A DNA stretch of 16,076 nucleotides from Planctomycetes bacterium UBA2386 (GTDB taxonomy: Bacteria > Planctomycetota > UBA1135 > UBA2386): positions 1 through 16,076 of the forward strand of contig DDSQ01000145.1 of NCBI GenBank assembly GCA_002343845.1, read 5' to 3'. The translations under genes and the position numbers were made by a program. The notes below the pieces were generated by a model that had not been told where the DNA came from, did no database searches, and was given only the letters and a program-made list of their open reading frames with translations. Positions 7,868 through 15,062 of this stretch are shown piece after piece. How positions within the stretch are numbered: position 1 is the first letter of the stretch; each line of letters starts with the position of its first letter.

Positions 7868-9712
7868 ATGAGACCGGCTCTTGGTCCGCTTGCGTCGGCC
7901 TTGGCGACCTTGGTCGTCCTCGCTGCCTGTTCGCGCAGCGGCGACCGCCCCGCGTTCCACGTCGCCCGCACGGCGCCGGATGTGGCGCCCGGCACAGCGC
8001 CGCTGCTGCTGAACGACTCGGTCACCGTCTACTTCTCCGCTGACGTGATGCCGGTGAGTGTGACTCCGGACTCGTTCGTCGTCATCGACGAGCGCGGGGA
8101 CCGCGTGCCTGGTTCGCTGACCATGGGCACGAACTGGGTCGCGTTCCATCCGACGCCGCCCTTCGCGCCCGACCTCGCCGATGGGTCGTTCCGTCCAGGC
8201 GGGGTCTACCGACTGCTGATCGCCGGATCGCCGCGTCCCGATGCCGTCCGTGCTCGCGACGGGAGGCGCCTCGACCAACCCGCGACCTTCGAACTGCGCG
8301 TCGCCGGGCTCGAGGATCGGCCGTCCGGGCTGCCCGCGCCGCTGCGCCCGGTGGCCGCCGATGTGCCGTTCGTGATGCACGTGCCGGAGGCAGCCCTGCC
8401 GGTCCCCGCCGACGAGCCACGCCTGCAGGTTCACTTCTCGCTGCCACTGCTGCCGTCGTCGGTCACGAGCGAGGCCTTCGAAGTGACGCTGCTCGACGGC
8501 GCTGCCGTCGAGGAGATCGTGCCGCGGCGCGTGCGCGTCGTCACCTGGAGCCTCGACGCGCTGCCGGGCAGCTCGGTCGAGATCGATCTCGGGGCGATGC
8601 CGCGCCGGTTGCGTGGTGGCGCCAGCCGGCCGCTGCGCGCGGGGACCCTGGTCAACGTCGCGTTGCGCAGTGGCGCCACCTCGGTGCTCGACTACGCCGG
8701 ACGAGCGCCGCTGCAGGCGTCCGCGCAGTGGAGTGTCGTGCCAGGCGGTTCGCTCGCGATCGCCGAGTGGCCTGCGGCCAAGGACACGCTCGCGGCTGAC
8801 GACGAACTGTCGCCGACGTTCGAGTCGCGCGCTGGCGGCATCCGGCCGCGAGTTCGCGTCGAGGCCGGCGACGGCAGCCTCGGCGTGTTCCGGCCTCGCG
8901 TCGACACCGTCCTGCGCGCTGGCGAACCGTTCGACCGTGGCGACGGTCGAATCGTCGTCAGCAACGGCAGCGAGTTCCCGTTCCTCGCGATCGATGTTCC
9001 GACCGGCGTCACCGTGCGCGTTGACGCTGCGAACGGGCCGGTGCGGCTGCTGGCCTGCGGTTCCGTGCGCATCGCCGGTGTGCTGGTCGTGGACGGCCCG
9101 CCGCGCGCGCTGCAACACCGTCGCCTGCAGCAGCCGGTCGCCGACCTTGCTGCCAGCGTCTCCGTGGCCCTGATCGCTGCCGGAGGCATCGAGGTGACCG
9201 GAGCCATCACGAGCACCGCGCCGCCACAACCCGATGCCACGTGCCTGCTGCTGGCCTCGGCCGGGCCGCTGGACTTGCGGCACATGACCGGGGAATTGCC
9301 GTTCCACACCCTGCTCGCGTTCGAGTCCGGCGGCGAGGCGATCCGCGGCGCCCGGGGCCAGAGCGTGCCCTGCGTGGCGACCTTCACCTATGGCGTGGCG
9401 CCCGGAGCAGCGTTCGTGGTGCAGGGCACGACATCCTGGCGGCAACTGCCGTTCGATCGCGACGCCGGCGTGGTGGAGATCGTCGACGCCAGCGACGACC
9501 TCGACATCGCGTGGCAGGCCGCGCCCGCCGACCCGGTGCGACGTTCGGAGCCCGACACGACGCTCGGGCGCGTGGGTCGCCTGCAGCCGGTCCGGCACGG
9601 CGAGGCGATCTCGGCGGGGCCGGGAGCGTTCGTGCGGTTCTCGCTGACGGCCAGGGTGCGCAGTGGGCAGGAACCGGCCCGCGTGCGCGAACTTCGCATC
9701 CGCGAACGCTGA
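7868..9712 (+). CDS. Lipoprotein with two Ig-like domains and a beta-repeat tail
   Basis: A 614-residue protein. The frame has no other start codon nearby; ATG 7868 gives MRPALG, a hydrophobic stretch and the lipobox LAAC with Cys21, so it should be a lipidated envelope protein. Shine-Dalgarno pairing is weak. Residues about 43-150 (LLLNDSVTVYFSADVMPVSV, then DSFVVIDERG) and 183-295 (LQVHFSLPLLPSSVTSEAF, then a DYAG turn) read as two SbsA-type Ig-like domains. Residues about 390-450 switch to short repeated strands (VRLLACGSVRIAGVLVVDG, VSVALIAAGGIEVTGAITS). These resemble the strands of the glycine-rich protein at 2078-3640, without the glycine loops. The gene follows the larger lipoprotein by 164 bases on the same strand, so the two and the upstream gene may act together at the surface. 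No enzyme motif is seen and the function is unknown. Confidence 0.8.
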   Translation: MRPALGPLASALATLVVLAACSRSGDRPAFHVARTAPDVAPGTAPLLLNDSVTVYFSADVMPVSVTPDSFVVIDERGDRVPGSLTMGTNWVAFHPTPPFAPDLADGSFRPGGVYRLLIAGSPRPDAVRARDGRRLDQPATFELRVAGLEDRPSGLPAPLRPVAADVPFVMHVPEAALPVPADEPRLQVHFSLPLLPSSVTSEAFEVTLLDGAAVEEIVPRRVRVVTWSLDALPGSSVEIDLGAMPRRLRGGASRPLRAGTLVNVALRSGATSVLDYAGRAPLQASAQWSVVPGGSLAIAEWPAAKDTLAADDELSPTFESRAGGIRPRVRVEAGDGSLGVFRPRVDTVLRAGEPFDRGDGRIVVSNGSEFPFLAIDVPTGVTVRVDAANGPVRLLACGSVRIAGVLVVDGPPRALQHRRLQQPVADLAASVSVALIAAGGIEVTGAITSTAPPQPDATCLLLASAGPLDLRHMTGELPFHTLLAFESGGEAIRGARGQSVPCVATFTYGVAPGAAFVVQGTTSWRQLPFDRDAGVVEIVDASDDLDIAWQAAPADPVRRSEPDTTLGRVGRLQPVRHGEAISAGPGAFVRFSLTARVRSGQEPARVRELRIRER

Positions 9713-9896
9713 TCCGCCCGGTCAGCCGCCCAGCAGCGCACGGTGGATTCCGGTTCGGCGGGACCGTATGCTCGCGCCCCGCATCGTGGATGTTCGTCGC
9801 CGTGGGTCAGCACGGTGAACGGCGGTCGTTGGGGCCGCATTCCGTCGGTGCGTGGTCAGTTCCATGCCGGCTTGGCCCGGCGGCGGTGGCGTTTCG

Positions 9897-10859
9897 ATGG
9901 GCATCGTGTTCGAGGTGGGGGCAGCCCTGCTGGGAGCCTGCGTCGGCTCCTTCTCGAACGTCGCCATTTGGCGGCTTCAGCAGGAGCAGCCGTCGCAGCG
10001 CTCGCTCGGCGGCCGCTCGCGATGCCCACACTGCGGTGCGCCGATCGCGTGGCGGCACAACGTGCCGGTGCTCGGCTGGCTATGGCTGCGTGGCGTCGCA
10101 GCGTGCTGCCGCCGGCCGATCGCGTTGCGCTACCCGCTCGTCGAACTGCTCGGCGCGGGCCTGTTCGCGCTGCTCGCCGCGTCGATGACGAGCCCGGTGA
10201 TCCCGACCGCCGATGGTGTCGTCGTCGACTGGGCAGGCGCAGCCGAGTTCGTGGTCCGGGCCGCGTTCCTGACGCTGCTGCTCGTGTTGTCGTTCATCGA
10301 CCTGGACACGCAGTTGCTGCCCGACGTGCTGACGAAGCCGGGCATCGCTCTCGGCCTGCTGGCAGGATTCTGGCCCGGCGTTGCCGGCGCGATCAGCAGC
10401 GACGATGCGGTGCCGCTGGCGTTGCGCACGCTGCTGGCGAGCCTCGCCGGCATGCTCGTCGGCGGCGGCGTCACCTGGGCGATCCGCGCCGTGGGCAGTT
10501 GGGCGTTTCGTCGCGAGGCGATGGGTTTCGGCGACGTCAAGCTGATGGCGATGATCGGCGCATTCCTCGGGTGGCGCGGCGCGCTGCTCACGATGTTCCT
10601 CGGCTGCGTGTTCGGCGCCGTCATCGGTGGCGTGGGCGCGCTGCGGGGCCGCGCCAGCGTCATCCCGTTCGGTCCATTCCTGTCGCTGGGCGCCGTCGTC
10701 GCGGCGTTTGCTGGCGCGGTCATCCTCGAGTTCCTGTTCACGACCTGGCCCGAGTGGCAACGGCAGAGTGACGGTGCGCCGTGGATTCTGTTCGGCGCCG
10801 CGCTCGTCTCGCTCGGGCTGCTCTTCGTCCTCGTCCGCCGTGGTCGTCGCCACGGCTGA
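9897..10859 (+). CDS. pilD: Prepilin leader peptidase / N-methyltransferase (type IV prepilin peptidase)
   Basis: An inner-membrane aspartyl protease that cuts prepilins or pseudopilins after their leader Gly and, in most members, methylates the new N-terminus. It supports type IV pili or type II secretion. The chosen start gives 320 residues beginning at the first helix (MGIVFEVGAALLGACVGSF); GGTGG at 9885-9889 lies 7 bases upstream. In-frame starts at 9864 (ATG) and 9852 (GTG) would add up to 15 Pro/Gly residues. Seen are GSFSNVAIWRL, CPHCGAPI, LRYPLVELL, the catalytic Asp region FIDLDTQLLPD (Asp135) and the second catalytic motif GFGDVK (Asp213), within about eight hydrophobic segments. 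The second zinc Cys pair is odd: AACCRRPI replaces the usual CxxCGxPI. The partners pilT and pilB lie about 3 kb downstream on the same strand. Confidence 0.93.
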   Translation: MGIVFEVGAALLGACVGSFSNVAIWRLQQEQPSQRSLGGRSRCPHCGAPIAWRHNVPVLGWLWLRGVAACCRRPIALRYPLVELLGAGLFALLAASMTSPVIPTADGVVVDWAGAAEFVVRAAFLTLLLVLSFIDLDTQLLPDVLTKPGIALGLLAGFWPGVAGAISSDDAVPLALRTLLASLAGMLVGGGVTWAIRAVGSWAFRREAMGFGDVKLMAMIGAFLGWRGALLTMFLGCVFGAVIGGVGALRGRASVIPFGPFLSLGAVVAAFAGAVILEFLFTTWPEWQRQSDGAPWILFGAALVSLGLLFVLVRRGRRHG

Positions 10860-10927
10860 CTCGTCCACGATCCGATCCAACCAACCACAACCAATCGCAG
10901 AGCTGTTTGATTCGCCAGGGAGGCACC

Positions 10928-11566
10928 ATGTCGATCCGCAAGTCGTTCCTTCTCATCTCGCTCGTGGTCTCGTCGTTGGCGACGAGCTGCACCACGCGCT
11001 ACCAGGACATGCTGCGCGAGCGTGACGAGCGCATTCGCGAACTCAGCGGCAACGTCGCGCAGCTGCGCGGCGAGAACGAAGAGCTGCAGCGGCGCGCCGC
11101 AGCGCCGCAGCCGCGCGAGGCCTCGGCCAAGCCGGAGTCGCCGAGCCTGATCGACGACGTCCAGAACGACGTCGGCAGCGATGCCAGCGTCAGCTACCGC
11201 CGCGGGCGCATCAGCATCGGCGTCGAGGATTCGGTGGCGTTCGACTCGGGCAGCACCGTCCTCAAGGACGGCGCGAACCGCGTGCTGCGCAACGTCGCGT
11301 CGGTGCTGAAGAGCCGGTTCGCTGGCAAGCGCTTCTACGTCGAGGGCCACACCGACTCCGACCCGATCAGCAAGACGAAGGACAAGTTCCGCGACAACCG
11401 CCACCTGTCGACCGAGCGGGCGGACGCAGTCGCTCGCTACCTGATCCAGCAGGGCGTTCCGGAATCGGCGGTCGTCGTCGTCGGCTACGGCCAGCACGAT
11501 CCGCGCGACCCGAAGGCCAAGGCGCGCAACCGCCGCGTCGAGATCGTGGTCGGCGACGGGATGTGA
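10928..11566 (+). CDS. OmpA-family peptidoglycan-binding lipoprotein
   Basis: A 212-residue protein from ATG 10928, with a strong AGGGAGG at 10917-10923 four bases upstream. The N-terminus MSIRK plus a hydrophobic core leads to LATSC, with Cys21 as the likely lipidation site; the lipobox is imperfect, with Ala at -3. Residues about 27-60 form a charged coiled coil (RERDERIRELSGNVAQLRGE), followed by a Pro/Ala linker. Residues about 100-210 are an OmpA C-terminal domain: FDSGSTVL, EGHTDSDPI with Asp143, LSTERADAVARYL, VVVGYGQHDP and NRRVEIVV with Arg202 and Arg203. In this family the Asp and Arg bind the diaminopimelate of peptidoglycan. The protein probably ties the outer membrane to the wall, as Pal does. 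It starts 68 bases after pilD. A MotB-like role is unlikely because no membrane-spanning helix remains after cleavage. Confidence 0.9.
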   Translation: MSIRKSFLLISLVVSSLATSCTTRYQDMLRERDERIRELSGNVAQLRGENEELQRRAAAPQPREASAKPESPSLIDDVQNDVGSDASVSYRRGRISIGVEDSVAFDSGSTVLKDGANRVLRNVASVLKSRFAGKRFYVEGHTDSDPISKTKDKFRDNRHLSTERADAVARYLIQQGVPESAVVVVGYGQHDPRDPKAKARNRRVEIVVGDGM

Positions 11567-11610
11567 TCCTCGCGGGCGCAGGCCGCGGCGGCCTCGCCTT
11601 GCAGGATGGC

Positions 11611-11637
11611 GGGCCCTCGGTATGACACGAGGGTCCC
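11611..11637. terminator. GC-rich hairpin after the OmpA-like gene (possible terminator)
   Basis: GGGCCCTCG at 11611-11619 pairs with CGAGGGTCCC at 11628-11637, with one bulged T and an 8-base loop (GTATGACA). It lies 44 bases after the OmpA-like stop. GCAGG at 11601-11605 can also pair with CCTGC at 11636-11640. There is no T-run, so termination is inferred only from position and stem strength. Confidence 0.4.
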
Positions 11638-11670
11638 TGCAGCTTCGGTCCTGTATCGGCCCGGGTTTGT

Positions 11671-11741
11671 CCGGGTGCCGCAGCTGCGGGGTCACGTTTC
11701 CGGCACCCGCTAGCGGGTGCCATGTCCCCTCGGAGTGACCC
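11671..11741 (+). promoter_or_regulatory. Structured 5' leader of the EF-G-like gene with competing hairpins
   Basis: Three copies of one element alternate in orientation. CGGGTGCCG at 11672-11680 is the exact complement of CGGCACCCG at 11701-11709. The latter also lies within the perfect palindrome GGCACCCGCTAGCGGGTGCC at 11702-11721. The middle copy can therefore pair with the first or the third, but not both. In addition GGGTCAC at 11689-11695 complements GTGACCC at 11735-11741, directly before ATG 11742. That helix would cover the last base of the GGAG Shine-Dalgarno (11732-11735) and the spacer. The layout suits a leader that switches between translation on and off. The pairing is seen; regulation is inferred. 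Confidence 0.45.
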
Positions 11742-13775
11742 ATGGCATCTGGATCGGATGGCATCCGCAACGTCGCCCTTTTCGGGCACGGACATTCGGG
11801 CAAGACCGCACTCGTCGACGCGGTCGCGTTCCACGCCAAACTGACCTCGCGCCTCGGCACGACCGCCGATGGCTCGAGCATCAGCAACACCGAGCCGGAG
11901 GAGAAGGAACGCAAGCAGACGCTGGCGGCGCACCTGTTCCGCGTGCCGCTCGGGTCGGTGCGGCTCAACCTGTTCGACACGCCCGGGCACCCCGACTTCG
12001 CTGCCGACGCGATCGCCGCGATCGATGTCGTCGAGACCGCGGTGTTGTGCGTCAACGCGAGCAACCCGCTGACCTTCCACGCGCGACAGCTGTGGGCCGC
12101 TGCCGGTGCTGCCGGGGTCGGTCGAGCGATCGTGGTCACGCACCTCGACCAGGAGAAGACGAGCTTCGAGAAGGTGTTGGCCGAACTGCGCAGCGCCTTC
12201 GGCCACGCGGTTGTGCCGGTGACCTACCCCAACGCCACCGGCGCCGCGTTCACCTCCGTGCACATGGTCACGCACGACGAAGGCCCCGATGCGACCAAGT
12301 ACCACGACATGATCGAGGAGGACGAGGCCGAGGTCGACGACACGCTGATGGAGCACTACTTGTCGACCGGCCACCTCGAGCCTGGCGAATTCGAGGCGAA
12401 CCTGCGGCGAGCCGTCGCCCGCGGCAAGCTGGTGCCGGTGTTCGCGGCCTGCCCGCAGCGCGGGCTCGGCATCGCCCAGTTCTGCGAGTTCGTGCAGGAG
12501 CACTTCCCGTCACCGGTCTGCTTCGGCGCTCGCGCGGCCGGGAAGACGGCGGACGGCGCGCCGACCGAAATCGTCGAACCGAGCGACGGCCCGTTCGCGG
12601 CCAAGGTCTGGAAGTCGCTGTCCGACCCGTATGTCGGCCGGCTGACGTTCCTGCGCTGCTTCCGCGGCAAGCTGCAGAAGGACCAGGTCGTCGTCGACGT
12701 TCGCACCGGCAAGACCGCGAAGGTGGCGCACCTGCTCGACGTGCATGGCAAGGAGACCAAGGAGATCCCGGCGGTGTCGGCCGGCGACCTGTTCGCCATC
12801 AGCAAGATCGACGACTTCGGCCATGGCGACACCGTCACCGTCGAGAGCGCTCCGTTGGTGTTCCCGCGGCCGAAGTACCCCGAGCCGACCTACGCGCGGC
12901 ACGTCTGGCCGAAGGCTCGCGGCGACGAGCAGAAGATCGGCCACGCGATCGAGAAGCTCGCGGCGGAGGATCCGATGCTGCACTACCACCGCGACAAGGA
13001 GACCGGTGAGTTCCTGGTCACGGGCATGAGTCCGCTGCACCTCGAGATCACGTTCCAACGCCTGCATCGCCGGCATCAGGTCGACGTCGACCACGGGCCG
13101 CCGACGATCCCGTATCGCGAGACGATCACCGCGCGTGCGGAAGGCCACCACCGCCACAAGAAGCAGACGGGCGGGCGCGGCCAGTTCGCCGAGGTCTACC
13201 TGCGCGTCGCGAGCAAGGCGCACGGCGAGGGCTTCGAGTTCGTCGACGCCGTGGTGGGCGGTGCGATCCCGCGCCAGTTCATCCCGGAGGTCGAGAAGGG
13301 CGCGCGCAAGTTCATGGCGAAGGGGGCGCTCGCCGGGTTCCCGGTCGTCGACGTCCAAGTGGAGGTCCACGACGGCAAGTACCACGACGTCGACAGCGAC
13401 CAGCTCAGTTTCCAGATCGCTGGGGAACGCGCCGTGCACGATGGCTACATGAAGGCGCGTCCGATCCTGCTCGAGCCGATCATGGACGTCGTGATCCAGG
13501 TGCCGGAACGGTTCACCGGCGACGTCGCCGGCAACCTGTCGAGCCACCGGGGCCGCATGTCCGGCATGGAGGTCGAGCACGGCGTGCAGACCATCAAGGC
13601 GCAGTGCCCGCTGGCGGTGATGCTCGACTACAGCACGCAACTGCGGTCGATGACGGCGGGGGAAGGCACTTTCACGATGAAGTTCGCGCACTACGAAGCC
13701 GTGCCGCCGAACCTGCAGGCCGAGATCGTGCTGAAGCGCAAGGCGATCGTCGATCAGCACCACAGCGGCCACTGA
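11742..13775 (+). CDS. EF-G-like translational GTPase (EF-G2-type paralogue)
   Basis: A 677-residue protein from ATG 11742, with GGAG at 11732-11735. Domains read in EF-G order. The G domain has a P-loop at 15-22 (GHGHSGKT), a switch I with ERKQTL where Thr60 stands for the Thr of the usual RGIT, and G3 DTPGHPDF at 79-86. It is followed by domain II, domain III (EDPMLHYHRDKETGEFLVTG, then LHLEI), domain IV (HKKQTGGRGQFAEVYLRV) and domain V (LLEPIMDVVIQVPERFTGDV). PEEKERK in switch I is typical of the EF-G-like second paralogues rather than the housekeeping factor. The G4 motif is unusual: THLD at 133-136 instead of NKxD. The main EF-G acts in ribosomal translocation; what such paralogues do is mostly unsettled. 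It is not next to ribosomal-protein genes but lies between ompA-like and pilT genes. Confidence 0.9.
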   Translation: MASGSDGIRNVALFGHGHSGKTALVDAVAFHAKLTSRLGTTADGSSISNTEPEEKERKQTLAAHLFRVPLGSVRLNLFDTPGHPDFAADAIAAIDVVETAVLCVNASNPLTFHARQLWAAAGAAGVGRAIVVTHLDQEKTSFEKVLAELRSAFGHAVVPVTYPNATGAAFTSVHMVTHDEGPDATKYHDMIEEDEAEVDDTLMEHYLSTGHLEPGEFEANLRRAVARGKLVPVFAACPQRGLGIAQFCEFVQEHFPSPVCFGARAAGKTADGAPTEIVEPSDGPFAAKVWKSLSDPYVGRLTFLRCFRGKLQKDQVVVDVRTGKTAKVAHLLDVHGKETKEIPAVSAGDLFAISKIDDFGHGDTVTVESAPLVFPRPKYPEPTYARHVWPKARGDEQKIGHAIEKLAAEDPMLHYHRDKETGEFLVTGMSPLHLEITFQRLHRRHQVDVDHGPPTIPYRETITARAEGHHRHKKQTGGRGQFAEVYLRVASKAHGEGFEFVDAVVGGAIPRQFIPEVEKGARKFMAKGALAGFPVVDVQVEVHDGKYHDVDSDQLSFQIAGERAVHDGYMKARPILLEPIMDVVIQVPERFTGDVAGNLSSHRGRMSGMEVEHGVQTIKAQCPLAVMLDYSTQLRSMTAGEGTFTMKFAHYEAVPPNLQAEIVLKRKAIVDQHHSGH

Positions 13776-13910
13776 CGCCGCGACACCGCGTGGGCCGACT
13801 GCCGCGTTCTGCGACAGTCGACGGCCGCGCGCCCGCCTCCGCCCGCCGCCTGCGCGGGCCCTCGCCGGCTCCGGCTCAATCCGGCAGCCGTCCCGGGCCG
13901 ATACCGGGGG

Positions 13911-13933
13911 CGACCGGTCACGCCGACCGGTCG
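13911..13933 (+). promoter_or_regulatory. Perfect inverted repeat just upstream of pilT
   Basis: CGACCGGTC at 13911-13919 pairs with GACCGGTCG at 13925-13933 over a five-base loop. Each arm also holds the self-complementary octamer GACCGGTC, so two identical palindromes lie 13 bases apart. The repeat ends 5 bases before the AGGAG ribosome-binding site (13939-13943) of pilT. It could be an operator for a dimeric repressor or an RNA hairpin affecting pilT translation. Nothing in the sequence decides between these. Confidence 0.4.
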
Positions 13934-13952
13934 TGCACAGGAGCGCGTTGCC

Positions 13953-15059
13953 ATGGTTTCGATGGAAGAGCTGCTGAACCTGATGGTTCAGCGCGGTGGT
14001 TCGGACCTTCACCTGTCCTCGGGATCGCCGCCCAAGATCCGCATCGACGGCAAGCTCGTCGACACCGACTACGAGCCGCTGATGCCGGAGGCGACGAAGA
14101 AGCTCGTCTACTCCGTGCTCGGCGCCGACCAGGTCGCCAAGTTCGAGAAGAACCTCGAGCTCGACTTCTCGTTCGGCGTCACCAACCTCGGCCGCTTCCG
14201 CACGAACGCGTTCCTGCAGCGCGGCACGGTCGCCGCGGTGCTCCGCGTGATCCCGTTCGAGGTCTACGACTTCCAGACCATCGGTCTGCCGGTCAAGGTC
14301 TGCGAGTGGATCTGCAACCTGCCGCGCGGCCTGGTGCTGTGCACGGGCGCCACGGGCTCGGGCAAGTCGACCACGCTCGCGTCGATGGTCAACTACATCA
14401 ACGAGTCGCGGCAGAACCACCTCGTCACGATCGAGGACCCGATCGAGTTCCTGCACGCCAACAAGAACTGCCTCGTCAACCAGCGCGAGGTCGGCGCCGA
14501 CACGCTGGGCTTCGAGAAGGCGTTGAAGTCGGTGCTGCGCCAGGACCCCGACGTCGTGCTGATCGGCGAAATGCGCGACCTCGAGACCATCGAGGCGGCG
14601 TTGACGCTCGCCGAGACCGGCCACCTGACGTTCGCGACGCTGCACACGTCCGACGTCCAGCAGACCGTCAACCGCATCGTCGACGTGTTCCCGGCGCACC
14701 AACAGCAGCAGATCCGCACCATGCTGTCGTTCACCCTGCAGGCCGTCGTCTGCCAGCAGCTGGTGCCGCGCGCGCAAGGCCGCGGCCGCGCGCTCGCCGC
14801 CGAGGTCATGATCGTGAACCCGGCGATCCGCGCGTTGATCCGCGACAACAAGGCGCACCAGATCATGTCGATCGTGCAGACCGGCGGCGCTGCCGGCATG
14901 CGCACGATGAACCAGTCGCTGTTCGAGCTCTACCGCGCCGGCACCATCAGCTACGAGGACGCCATCGGCAGCAGCAGCGACGAGGCCGACTTCCAGCGGT
15001 TGATGGAGCGCTCCGGTGCGGGGAGCAGCGGGTTGTCGTCGAAACGCCCGGTGCGCTGA
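13953..15059 (+). CDS. pilT: Twitching-motility retraction ATPase PilT
   Basis: A 368-residue hexameric cytoplasmic ATPase that drives depolymerisation and retraction of type IV pili. ATG 13953 is used, with AGGAG at 13939-13943; ATG 13962 in frame is a possible alternative. The N-terminal PAS-like part has GGSDLHLSSGSPPKIRIDGKL. The ATPase core has Walker A GATGSGKS at 132-139, LVTIEDPIEFLH (Asp box), Walker B with LIGEMRDLETI (Glu206) and the His box TGHLTFATLHTSD (His231). AAGMRTMNQSL then corresponds to the family's 'GM.T..QSL'. Length and every motif fit PilT rather than PilB or GspE, and it lacks the tetracysteine zinc site of those families. pilB follows after 3 bases, so the two are surely co-transcribed and probably translationally coupled. 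Confidence 0.95.
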   Translation: MVSMEELLNLMVQRGGSDLHLSSGSPPKIRIDGKLVDTDYEPLMPEATKKLVYSVLGADQVAKFEKNLELDFSFGVTNLGRFRTNAFLQRGTVAAVLRVIPFEVYDFQTIGLPVKVCEWICNLPRGLVLCTGATGSGKSTTLASMVNYINESRQNHLVTIEDPIEFLHANKNCLVNQREVGADTLGFEKALKSVLRQDPDVVLIGEMRDLETIEAALTLAETGHLTFATLHTSDVQQTVNRIVDVFPAHQQQQIRTMLSFTLQAVVCQQLVPRAQGRGRALAAEVMIVNPAIRALIRDNKAHQIMSIVQTGGAAGMRTMNQSLFELYRAGTISYEDAIGSSSDEADFQRLMERSGAGSSGLSSKRPVR

Positions 15060-15062
15060 GCC

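Noticed and set aside
7679..9598. Minus-strand open frame of 639 codons antisense to the second lipoprotein gene
   Set aside because: Low-complexity Arg/Gly/His-rich product, no plausible start context, and a clear lipoprotein on the other strand.
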